Shown here in pieces: positions 28,560 through 36,794 of a DNA stretch of 40,500 bases. Position numbers and translations under genes: made by a program. The notes under the pieces are model-generated. The model ran no database searches. It saw nothing but the letters and a program-made list of their open reading frames with translations, and was not told where the DNA came from. Numbering within the stretch: the first letter of the stretch is position 1; the number at the start of each line of letters is the position of its first letter. Origin of the DNA: Prorocentrum cordatum (lineage: Eukaryota; Sar; Dinophyceae; Prorocentrales; Prorocentraceae); assembly GCA_963575745.1 (NCBI GenBank), contig CAUYUJ010015282.1, positions 738,651-779,150 of the forward strand, read 5' to 3'.

Positions 28560-29080
28560 GGCGGAAGGAGAGTATTGAGGGAGACAGGGCAGGAGGGGAG
28601 CGAGAACGATTATGAGGAGGACTGCATGGTTCACCGCCCGCTAGACGGAGGATTACGAGGAGGAGAAGGAGGAGGAGGAGAAAAAGTAGAAGGGCCTTTA
28701 GGTTGCATGGGACGGGGAGGGAGGGAAGAGGGAAGGAGGGGGAGGAATTCAAAGAGGCTCGAAGTGGTTATGACAAGGGTCCTAGAAGTAGTGGGGCGAG
28801 ATGGACGAGGATGGACGGCCTCCTCCTTCGCCCTCTTCCTCCCCCTTTCCATCGCTGCTTCTCTGTTTCCCCCTCCTCACCCTCACCCTTCTTCTCCTCC
28901 TCCTACTCCCCCTTTGCCTCACCCTCCCACTGGAGTTAAAAGAGGCCAGATCGAAAGGGGGAGGAGCAGGAACACGAAACGGAAGGGAGGAGGAGGAGGA
29001 AGAGGATAAGAAGGCGGAGGAGGAGGAGGAGGAGGAGGAGGAGGAGGATCGGAGTCCTCCCAAGGTGGAAGGGGGGGAGG
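28560..29080. repeat. GA-rich and TCC/GGA blocks
   Basis: GGAGGAG patches (28650-28750), a TCC-rich patch (28825-28930) and a GGA run (28988-29050). The TCC patch next to a GGA run is a loose inverted pair. No gene supported. Confidence 0.8.
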
Positions 29081-29301
29081 AAGGTGCCTGGAACCCTCCA
29101 CAAACCATTTTCCTTCCTTCTTTTCCTCCGAGGAGGGCGTGGAGATATTAGAAGTCTGCCTGATTGATTTCGTCGGACCTGATCGAAGGAGGAGGAGGAG
29201 ACGGGAAGAGTGTGTCAGTAGGTTCAGAGTGGTTGGTTGTGCTCGATTGTTTTCAAAAGAAGTCTCCAGAGATCCTCAGGGGTAGGAGTTCGAGCTGACA
29301 G

Positions 29302-29679
29302 TTGGAGCGAACCAGCGTGCCCAGTCAATTCCGCCCATCGGCCGGCCCGCTCCGACATCCCCCCCCAGCATCACTCTGCAGTTGCACACTCGCAACATCT
29401 CTTCCCTGCCGCGTCCCATCGCTGCGAGGGAGAACAGGCGCCGTCGATCCCACCCTGGGTGAATATGGCGTTCGCCTCCGATGGGACGTCACATTCTACG
29501 GTGGGGGATCGGCAAATCTAGTTGTTGTGGGCAGCAAAAGGGGTCTACACCCTAGCGGGAAGATGAGCGGAAGGAAGCGGGTGATGATGACAAGGAGGTG
29601 GCGGATGACGAATGGAAAAGGGGTGGAGGCGGAAGAGGAGAATGACGACGATGCGCTGGCGGAAATTGAGGATGCGTAG
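29302..29679 (+). CDS. Open frame without ATG, possible exon
   Basis: The frame has a protein-like stretch (GEYGVRLRWDVTFYGGGSAN then LVVVGSKRGL) and an acidic tail ending ALAEIEDA before TAG 29677-29679. There is no ATG before the best part, so it would need an upstream exon. No family is recognised. Confidence 0.3.
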   Translation: MERTSVPSQFRPSAGPLRHPPPASLCSCTLATSLPCRVPSLRGRTGAVDPTLGEYGVRLRWDVTFYGGGSANLVVVGSKRGLHPSGKMSGRKRVMMTRRWRMTNGKGVEAEEENDDDALAEIEDA

Positions 29680-29789
29680 GAGGAGGGAAAGGCCTTGTGT
29701 GGATGTGTCCTGGCAAATTCCCCATTCCCCCAGATGTATCAGGTCTTGCAGATTCATGCAGCGGTGCACGCCTCGTCATTCCCCCCATT

Positions 29790-29867
29790 CCTCCTCCGTC
29801 TAGCCATCCTACCCATGCTCTTCCTTAGTTTCTCTTCCCCCTCTCCGCAGCCATTTCGGCTCAAGGC
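29790..29867 (+). promoter_or_regulatory. Pyrimidine tract and relict DinoSL (trans-splice site)
   Basis: A C/T-rich tract (29790-29845) leads into CCGC followed by AGCCATTTCGGCTCAAG. Aligned with the dinoflagellate spliced leader, 19 of 21 bases agree (29847-29867). The next bases, GCTCAAAGG, look like the tail of a second leader copy. Relict leaders mark genes re-inserted from trans-spliced mRNA. The AG inside the relict, preceded by a pyrimidine tract, is the expected acceptor for a new round of trans-splicing. Confidence 0.85.
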
Positions 29868-29921
29868 TCAAAGGCGCTGCAACACCAGATTCCATAGTTC
29901 TTTCGCTCCTCGGGCGCAGCA

Positions 29922-30317
29922 ATGGTTCGCCCCGTCGTGTATGCGCCCACGAAGGCGTTCAAGCTGTCTGACGCGGAGAAGGCCAAGTACAAGGAGATCA
30001 ACGAGGCAGTTGCAGGGAAGAAGGACTCTGACCCGAAGGCCGCTTTGGCAAAGATCGAGGCAGCGCTCGCTCTGGTCAACGCCGCCGAGGCGGCGCCCGA
30101 CGACACGGTGGCCACCTCCGACGCGGCCTTCGTGGGCATCGTGCTCGGTGGCGCTGACAGTGGCGAGGCCGTGAGCGGCGGCGATCTGGCCGTGGACACC
30201 GAGGACGTGACCGTGGAGGAGCCGAGGGTGATCGCCGAGGACGAAGATGAGGAGGAGGACGAGCGCTCGCTGTGGGGCGACGGCGAGGACGACCCGAACG
30301 AGGAGAAGGACGAGTGA
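29922..30317 (+). CDS. Small acidic-tailed protein, unknown
   Basis: 131 codons from ATG 29922 (context GCAGCAATGG), 54 bases after the relict spliced leader, to TGA 30315-30317. G/C dominates third positions. The N-terminal half is Lys/Ala-rich and helical (AFKLSDAEKAKYKEINEAV, then KAALAKIEAALALVNAAE). The middle is mixed, and the C-terminus is very acidic with a Trp (EDEDEEEDERSLWGDGED). No signal peptide or membrane segment. Family not recognised. A strong GT donor (GTGAGC at 30314) overlaps the stop and a strong acceptor lies at 30456-30457. Splicing would replace the stop and add 38 codons, ending at TGA 30570-30572. Confidence 0.72.
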   Translation: MVRPVVYAPTKAFKLSDAEKAKYKEINEAVAGKKDSDPKAALAKIEAALALVNAAEAAPDDTVATSDAAFVGIVLGGADSGEAVSGGDLAVDTEDVTVEEPRVIAEDEDEEEDERSLWGDGEDDPNEEKDE

Positions 30318-30457
30318 GCGCAAGTTGCACCGGTAGAGCTGGTCCAGTGTGGCGCAGTGATTGCGGCTCCTCCTTCTATTCCTCCGGCTGCACTCCTGCC
30401 TGCTTCTCTTCTCCCCGCTCCCCTTCTTCCTTATCTTTTCTTGTTGGTCTTTTTCAG
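30314..30457 (+). other. Putative 144-base intron at the stop codon
   Basis: Begins GTGAGCGC and ends CTTGTTGGTCTTTTTCAG, with a dense pyrimidine tract (30367-30455). Joining gives GA+G, then YPAPCNKSRQRASTALSLAM in frame. If it is not spliced inside the coding frame it could still be a 3'-UTR intron. Confidence 0.45.
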
Positions 30458-30574
30458 GTATCCAGCCCCCTGCAACAAATCCCGCCAACGTGCCAGCACA
30501 GCACTCAGTTTGGCGATGCTTCAAGCACCACAAGAAATCCGTAATGTGTCACGTCCCTTTTTTTGTTGCTGAAG

Positions 30575-31010
30575 GTCCTCGAGGGGCCTACCCGGGCTTT
30601 CTTGGAGCTGCCTTAGGCGTCCGTGGGGCTCGTTGGGTGGACCCGTCGGGACTCTATTGAGCCGTCTTGGGGCTCTCTTGGGCTGTCGTGGTGCCGTCTT
30701 GGACCACTCCGGGCTGCCTGGGGAGTCTCGTGGGACTGGGTTTGGGGGCCTTTCGAGCGCCCTTGTGCCATATCGGCACCACCTTTGTCCCGGGCCCCTG
30801 AGCTGTTCTGGGCCGTCTGGGCGGGGATGTTGGGGCCTTCATGTGCTCTCTCAGGTTCCTCATCGGCCCTGGGAAACGCAAGATGCTTCGGAATTGAATG
30901 GGTTCCCGAGGTTTTCGTTGGTTTGGGCCTTCCTGGAGGGCCTCTTGGATTTTTCTTTGTTGTATCAGCAGCCTCTTTGGGCTTTGGCGTTTATTGGGTT
31001 CATCATCCTA
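30575..31010 (-). repeat. Degenerate TTGGGGC-type minisatellite
   Basis: Words such as TCTTGGGGCTCTCTTGGG and GCCGTCTTGG recur at 12-14 base spacing, decaying rightwards. Orientation is as at 9.3 and 27.1 kb and opposite to that right of 31.5 kb. Confidence 0.75.
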
Positions 31011-31059
31011 ACACGCACATCGTGCAGGCACCGTTGACACTTTCCGATGCTAGTAGTAA

Positions 31060-31194
31060 TATCATTTTGTTCCCCCTTCACCTCATCCTCTCTGCCCTCC
31101 TCGTCATCGTACTCGCGTGCTCGTTCTCCCGTTCTCTTCGTCCTTTGCCTCCTCGCCTTGCGTTGCTCCTTTGACGCGAGCCATTTTGACTCAA
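31060..31194 (+). promoter_or_regulatory. Pyrimidine tract and second relict DinoSL
   Basis: C/T-rich DNA (31066-31172) leads to AGCCATTTTGACTCAA at 31179-31194, which matches 15 of 16 bases of the end of the dinoflagellate spliced leader. An ATG overlaps its last base (31194-31196). Layout is the same as at 29790-29867. Confidence 0.68.
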
Positions 31195-31304
31195 TGGCAA
31201 TGGCTCGAGCAATGTTGGCTCACGGCGTTGTCGCTCGAGATCCCTTTGGATGCGCTTCGTTCTGGGATGATCTCGACCAGGTGGTTCTGGCCTCAAAGGG
31301 GTAA
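31194..31304 (+). CDS. Short frame after relict leader, likely broken gene start
   Basis: ATG 31194 opens MAMARAMLAHGVVARD, then FWDDLDQVVLASKG and TAA 31302-31304 (36 codons). A PPR segment follows in another frame from 31388, so this is probably the start of a PPR-type gene whose frame has been lost, or the first exon of one. Confidence 0.35.
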   Translation: MAMARAMLAHGVVARDPFGCASFWDDLDQVVLASKG

Positions 31305-31387
31305 TAAGGAATTGCGGGTGGTCAGAACACTTGAGCGCTGCCTTACAGTCGTTTCACGATGCACGTCAGCGACGTGTGGAAGTCAGG

Positions 31388-31510
31388 GGAGGCAACTACA
31401 TTGCGGCTGTTGGCGCTTGCGGAAAACGCAGGCTGTGGCAGCGGGCATTGCTGTTTCTCAGCGGATTGTGGGGAGCACAGGTGGAGCCTTGCGTCATCCG
31501 TACAGCAATG
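31388..31510 (+). pseudogene. PPR repeat fragment 1
   Basis: Reads NYIAAVGACGKRRLWQRALL then FLSGLWGAQVEPCVI. This is one pentatricopeptide-type repeat (pattern I.ACGK...W..AL.LL..M....EP.VI), the helical-pair module that binds RNA and is abundant in dinoflagellates. It passes into minisatellite at about 31550. Confidence 0.7.
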
Positions 31511-31549
31511 CTGGGAGCAGCGCGTGGGAGCGGATCCCCAGTGGTCTTT

Positions 31550-32040
31550 CCAGGGGCGGGCCCTGGCTGCCCAGGGCGGGCTCCACACAGCCCAAGATGG
31601 CACTGTGCGGCCCCCTCAGGGCCCCAGACGGCGCGAGAGAGGAGTCAGGAGGCGCCCGAGCAGCCTTCGACGTCCGAAAACGGTGCCAAGGCGGTCCCTC
31701 GGAGGCCCCAGGACGGCTCCGCGCTGCGCCCCCGATGCGCAGGAGAGCATTGCATCCTGAGGTGTCGCAGATTCGTTGCACTCTTCACTTTTCGGCACCG
31801 AACGGCTCCGACAATGGCACCAGAGGCCTGGGCCCACAAGAGCCCCCAGGAGGACACAAGACGCCCTCAAGACGGCCCTCGCAGAAGATGGCCCCAATAT
31901 TGCTCTAAGACGGTCAGCGGCCGCCGCAAGATGGTCCAAAGGCTCCTGCAGGCGGCCCCTAAGACATCCAGAAGGGCGCCCCGAAGCCCCAAGGGAGGTA
32001 ACGCCCAGAAAGAGGGGCCGAATAGAGCCCAGAGATAACT
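31550..32040 (+). repeat. CCAAGACGGCCC-type minisatellite, degenerate
   Basis: GGCCCCCAGGA and CCCCAAGACGGC-like words at 12-16 base spacing. Several plus frames stay open through it without meaning. From 32040 to 32270 the DNA is CAG/AGCAG-rich without a gene. Confidence 0.75.
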
Positions 32041-32279
32041 AGTTTCAATAAGGCAGCGCTCGGGCATCAGGACAGGAGGAGCCGGCGATCGCAGCAAGCA
32101 AGATGCAGAGTCAGCAGCAGTAGCACAGCTAGCAGCGGCCAAGGGGGGAGAGCACCAGCAGCCAGTAGTAGCATAGGCCTAACACAGTTCGAGTTGGCCC
32201 CAAGAGGGCATTAATCTTGGATCAGCCTACAAAAAGCAAGCCAGCAGCAGAGCCAGCGGAAGCAGGGCTTAGCAGCAGA

Positions 32280-32402
32280 TAGTGGAAGCAATCACCAGAA
32301 GCAGCAGCAGCAGCTGCAGCAGCAGCAGCAGCTGCAGCAGCAGCAGCAAGCAGCTCCAAGCAGCAGCAGCAGGCAGCAGCAGCAGCAGCAGCAGCAGCAA
32401 AT
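32280..32402. repeat. (CAG/GCA)n microsatellite
   Basis: AGCAGCAGC runs with TGCAGC and AAGC interruptions. It encodes poly-Gln, Ala or Ser depending on frame. Confidence 0.95.
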
Positions 32403-32452
32403 GGCGGCATAATCACGAACCCTCAGCAGTAGTTTATTGCGGACTCCACCCA

Positions 32453-32575
32453 TGTGTACATACTGCTCAGTTGCACCGTTGGCATCAGCGCGTGCGAGAA
32501 ATGCGGGCAAGAGCAGCAGGCCCTCTCGCTGCTCTGCGAGATGCTAGATGAGAAGTTGAAGGCCGACGTCATCTA
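32453..32575 (+). CDS. PPR repeat fragment 2
   Basis: Reads VGISACEKCGQEQQALSLLC then EMLDEKLKADVI. One PPR unit entered after CTGCTCAG. It ends just after DVI, at the same point of the motif as the other fragments. Probably an exon of a PPR gene, or a decayed copy. Confidence 0.65.
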
Positions 32576-32609
32576 TCTAACACCAGGAGCAGCGAGTGGA
32601 AGGTGCCAT

Positions 32610-33140
32610 TCGTGGCAAAGCCAGGGGGGGAACGCCAGGAGGGCCTCTTGGGAGGCACTGCGCCTCCCAGACGGCCCAAGCGAGTCCAAGCGGCCACCAA
32701 GTTGGCCGAAGATGGTTCCAATACGGCTAAGGATGGCCTCAAGATGGGCCAACATGGCGTCCAGACGGCCTCAAAGGGCTCCAAGATAGCCCAAGACGGC
32801 CTCCAGACGGTCGACAAATCGTCCAAGATGCCCCTGGAGCGCTCTAAGATCACTCCCAGCAGGGCTCGCGGTGCGACAATTGAAGGAGTTCTGCATGTGT
32901 TCCGCCACTTTTAGCAGACACCACTTTTTGGGCCCTTGCAGCGCCCACGACGGCTCAACATCCCCGAAGATCGCCCCAAGCCGACCCAAGAGGCTCACCA
33001 AGAGAATCCCACGGCGGTCCGAGAGAGCCCCAAGACGGCCCAAGAGGCGCTCAAGATGACCCAAGATGGCCCAGAGACAGCTCACTCGAGCCCCAGGTGC
33101 ATCCCGAGACGGCCCCAAGCGCGCTCCCAGAGAGCCCGAA
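32610..33140 (+). repeat. CCAAGATGGCC/CCCAAGACGGCC minisatellite
   Basis: Units of about 12-15 bases (CCAAGATGG, CCTCAAGATGGGCC, CCCCAAGACGGCCC) run between two PPR fragments, with a more unique patch at 32870-32945. Confidence 0.8.
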
Positions 33141-33152
33141 GAGCCCCCCCCA

Positions 33153-33190
33153 ACGGATGCTACAGCGCACCCCCTTGTTGTAGCATCCGT
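33153..33190. other. 12-bp stem hairpin
   Basis: ACGGATGCTACA and TGTAGCATCCGT are exact complements with a 14-base C-rich loop. No U-tract follows. Role unknown. Confidence 0.7.
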
Positions 33191-33336
33191 CGGGTGCTTT
33201 CTGACGGCCCTATTGGTGCCGTCTTCAGGCCGCCAGTCTCCTCTGCTACATCATCTACGACATCTGTCAGCCGATAGGCTGTCGCCGCTTGCCGGCCCCG
33301 CCGCGATCGCCTGCCAGGGCACCTGCGGACATGCTT

Positions 33337-33562
33337 CACTGGTGCACATTAGTTTCCTACGGTTCTGGGATCGACGCGTGCGGGAAGGACGAGCAGTGGC
33401 AGCGGGCGTTGGCGCTGCTCAGCGAGATGCGTGAGGCGAAGCTGGAACCAGACGTCGTCAGCTTTGGCGCTGGGGTCAGCGCGTGCGAGAAGGGCGAGCA
33501 GTGGCAGTGTGCTTTGGCGCTGCTCAGCGGGATGTGGGATACGATGCTGGAGCTCGACGTCA
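33337..33562 (+). CDS. PPR fragment 3, two repeats
   Basis: Two clean PPR units: YGSGIDACGKDEQWQRALAL with EMREAKLEPDVV, then FGAGVSACEKGEQWQCALAL with MWDTMLELDVI. This is the best-preserved PPR segment in the window and is open throughout. It stops at DVI, where a CT dinucleotide run (33563-33584) and CAG follow. Entry is after GTGCACATTAG. Likely a true exon: PPR proteins bind RNA, usually in organelles, but no targeting peptide is visible. Confidence 0.72.
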
Positions 33563-33584
33563 TCTCTCTCTCTCTCTCTCTCTC

Positions 33585-33830
33585 AGGCCCCCAATGGGTC
33601 CCAGACAGCCAGAGTGGGCCCCAAGACGGCCCACGACGCCCCCAAGGCGGCACATGACGGCACCAGGAGGGGGAAGTCGAATTGACATTCCGGGCTCTCC
33701 GCCCCAAGATGACTTTCGAGACCGCCAGCAGGCCCCCAAGAGGAGAGGCCGCAAGGCACCGCCAAAACCGCCTCCGAGGGGCTTCCGAGAGAAGATCCCT
33801 TAAGTCTAGGACGGCGCCTGCAACCTAAGA
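33585..33830 (+). repeat. CCCCAAGACGGCCC minisatellite remnant
   Basis: GCCCCCAATGGG and GGGCCCCAAGACGGCCCA words next to the CT run. From 33900 to 34220 the DNA is pyrimidine-rich (CTCC/TCTC) without a unit. Confidence 0.6.
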
Positions 33831-34491
33831 GAGCCCGCTGATCGACCCACGAGGAGTCCAGATGTTCGGCCAAGTTCGCCGAGACCATTGAGACATTTGT
33901 GTGCTGGCCGTGTTTGTTTGACTTCCTTCTCGCTCCACGCTCCTTGCTCCTAGCCGCGCTCTCCTCGCTCCTTGCCCCCCTCTCTCTCTCCGTTCTCCTG
34001 GCTCTTCTCTTCTCACTACTCCTCTCTCCTGCCCCCTCGCTTCTCCCTCCTGGCTACTGGCGTCTGCCTCCCAACTTCTCCTCGGTTCTTCCTCGTCCCT
34101 CGTCGCCTCTCTGTCCACGACTGGTACTCCTCCCTTCTCGTGCCTTGCTCTTCGCTGATCGCACTTCGCTTCCCCCACCTCCCCCTCTACCCTGACTCCT
34201 CGCTCCTTGCTCCTCCCTCCTCGGTGAGCTGCAGGTTGCGTTAGCCAGCAACGGTGCCATGAAGCAACACCCTGCAGCCGCGAGCACTAACAGCGAACAG
34301 CAGCAGTCCGAAGCAAGCACCGGCAACACACATCAAAAGGAACGCGCAGCAGAACCCTTCAGCTGCAGACAGCAACAGCAGAGGCGAAGTTCGGGCCCGA
34401 CGTCATCATGAACGCCTTTCTGCAAGACCTTTGCCCTGCCCCAGCGTGCCATCTCGGACAGATTTTGTGACTGGTAGGACACGAGTCTGCC

Positions 34492-34740
34492 CTAGTCATT
34501 GACAGCGCTGGGATCAGCGCGTGCGAGAAAGGCGTCCAATGGTAGCGGGCTTTGTCACTTCTGTGCGAGATATGGAGGGCGAGACTGCAGCCCAACGCCA
34601 TTTTTCCTACACTGGTCAGCTACAACGCTGGGATCAGCGCGTGCCGCAAAAGCGAGCAGTGGCAGCGGGCACTATGGCTACTGGTCGAGATGCGGGCCGA
34701 GAGGTTAGAGCCCAGCGTTATCAACTCTGCAGTGCCCTAG
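34492..34740 (+). pseudogene. PPR fragment 4, two repeats, in-frame TAG
   Basis: First unit AGISACEKGVQW, stop, RALSLLCEIWRARLQPNAI. Second unit VSYNAGISACRKSEQWQRAL then WLLVEMRAERLEPSVI. The TAG at 34543-34545 replaces the CAG of the usual QWQRAL. The units are joined by IFPTL, a few residues more than the normal PPR spacing. Likely a decayed PPR gene segment. Confidence 0.7.
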
Positions 34741-34960
34741 GCTGCGCGCCCACAAAAACGTGAGCGGCAACTCCTGCCCCGAGGCAGCCAGAACGGCCCA
34801 GACGGCCCACGCACGGTCTCTGGAGCACCCGAGGGCCCCGACGGGACCCCGACGAGAGCCATTGGAGCGCGCTCAGGCGGTCAAAGCGCGCTGCGGGAAG
34901 CCTCAGAGATGGCTCACCCGGCGTTCAAGACGGCCTCATATGGCGTTAAGACCTGGCCAC

Positions 34961-35112
34961 GCGCAGAGGGGGTAGGGGGAGGGCGGAAGCCATCTTAGAA
35001 GGAGGCTGCTTCTCGGACGGCGCGCGCCTTGTCTGTAGATGTAAGGCCCGCGCCTTCTAAGAAGCAGCCTCCTAAGGAGCCTTCGCCCCTCCCCCTTACC
35101 CTCCTCTGCGCG
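34961..35112. mobile_element. ~150-bp foldback element
   Basis: GCGCAGAGG opens and CCTCTGCGC closes it. The arms pair through G/C-run stretches, then GGAGGCTGCTTCT against AGAAGCAGCCTCC, and further to GGCGCGCGCCTT against AAGGCCCGCGCC, with small bulges and a loop of about 10 bases. The element is one large inverted repeat lying between minisatellite blocks. Foldback or MITE-like. No coding capacity. Confidence 0.8.
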
Positions 35113-35129
35113 CCGTCAAAAGGCTACAC

Positions 35130-35570
35130 GAGATGGCCTCAATAGGGCCCGAGGGGCCTCCAGGACGACCTAAGAGACTTCCGAGAGGACCTCAAGGAAG
35201 ACCCGCAGAGTTCAAAACCCATGTTTTCCTTTTCAAGTTTGAAGGATTTTCGAGTTCTCGCCTTCGCGAGCTTATGGCGGCCCAAGACGGCCCATGTGGC
35301 CTCCAAGAGTGGCTTCAAGATTGCCCAAGAGGCCTTGAAGAGCAGCCCAAGACGGCCCATAGAGACCCCAGAATGGTCGAAGAGAGCCCCTAGGAAGTCC
35401 CAAGAGAGCCCCAGGATGGCCCTAGAGAGCCCAAGATGGCTACCAACACTCCCTCAAGATGGCTCCAAGGCAGCCCCAATGGGCCCCAAAACGGCGTGAA
35501 GGATGTCCAAGAGGCCCCCACGATGTCCCTAGGGGCCCCCAGCATGCCCCCTACAGCCTCGAATTTGCTA
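35130..35570 (+). repeat. CCAAGACGGCCC minisatellite with core sequence
   Basis: CCAAGAGG/CCCAAGACGG units on both sides of a core at 35210-35280 that contains TTTTCGAGTTCTCGCCTTCG. It passes into less repetitive DNA by 35570. Confidence 0.8.
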
Positions 35571-35639
35571 CATCAGGTCCCCTGGTGGCCGAAATCATTT
35601 TCCAAACTGTGCTTGCCCGTAGGGGTGCTTAGTTAGGTT

Positions 35640-35775
35640 GCGTAAGGAATCGGATGGGTGTTGCCAGGGTTTCGCCACGTTGCCGTCTGTGGGCGCCTCT
35701 TGGGCGCTTCGCTGGATAGGTGCGCCGAGGTTTCGCCACGTTGCCACCCGTGGCCGGTCGTGGGTGCCTCGTCAA
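35640..35775. repeat. GGTTTCGCCACGTTGCC direct repeat
   Basis: GGTTTCGCCACGTTGCC occurs at about 35666-35682 and 35729-35745, 63 bases apart, each followed by TGTGG or CGTGG and GGG.GCCTC. A two-unit remnant. Confidence 0.7.
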
Positions 35776-35779
35776 TCCT

Positions 35780-36100
35780 ACGCATAGAGTTTGCACCACA
35801 TAGGAACTACATAGTTTGCACCACATAGCTTACACCACACCGCTTTAACCACATTGCTTCCACCGCATGGCTTGCACTATGTAGCTTCCACCACATGGCC
35901 TGCACCGCGTAGTTTGCACCATCCAGCTTGCACAATGTAGCTTGCGCTGCGTAGCGTACGCGACATAGTTTACACAGAGTAGCTGACATCACCTAGTTGT
36001 CACGATCTTGTGTACACCACATCTTGCACCACATCTTTGCAGAACCACATACGTTGCATCACATAGCTAACACCACATAGTTTGCACCACATACCTTGCA
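35780..36100. repeat. 14-bp minisatellite ACCACATAGCTTGC
   Basis: About 21-22 units of ACCACATAG(C/T)TTGC in one register for over 300 bases, with base changes in most units and a few length variants (11, 12, 13, 17). Unusual here in being only moderately GC-rich. Confidence 0.92.
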
Positions 36101-36137
36101 CATAGACAGTGCAATAGCTGACTGTTTGTGGTCCACG

Positions 36138-36480
36138 CTGGCAAACACTGTTTGCTCTTCAAAATTTGAATAAGTTATTGCGTTCTCGCCTTTTCGTGAT
36201 TTCGACAGCGCAATACGGACCAAGAGGCCCCTAACGAGCAGCGCAAATGGGCCAAGAGAGCTCCAACATAGGGGGCCCAAAGAGGGCCCGCCCAAGATGG
36301 CTATCAAGACGCCTCGGCACGGCCCCAATGCGGCCCCAAGACCGCCCAAGACGGACCAATAAGCTCCGAAGACGCTCCCAGAGGACCCCAAGACGCCACC
36401 AACGGGCCCCGAAACGGCTCCGAGGCGGTCGCTCGGGGCCCCCCGATGGCCGACCTGGCCTCGAAGACATCCACGCGAGC
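36138..36480 (+). repeat. Core sequence then CCAAGACG minisatellite
   Basis: Core at 36138-36215 with ATTGCGTTCTCGCCTTTTCG and TTTCGACAGCG, followed by CCCCAAGACCGCCCAAGACG units to 36460. From 36480 to 36790 I see only AT-richer DNA. Confidence 0.75.
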
Positions 36481-36794
36481 ACCTTGATACGTTCGATCGG
36501 AGGTTGAGGGTTTGGAACGGAAGTGACCCCAAGCGGGAAATCGGTTTCGGTTTCGTTTCGTGTCTTGCCTGCGGGCACGGCGAGGCCGCGCAGATTCTCC
36601 TTTCTAAAAGGAGAATAGACTCTACCCCCCCCCGGACTTATCCGTTCCCCTTTCGGGTATGTAAATCATATATGATTCTGAACACTCGTCCATCCTAAAT
36701 ATGAAATCATATCATCCCAGCCAAACCGGTTTCCCCCCCCTGAGGTTCCTTTGTAAAACAACGCTATGCGGTGACATGTTTTGTTCTAACATAG

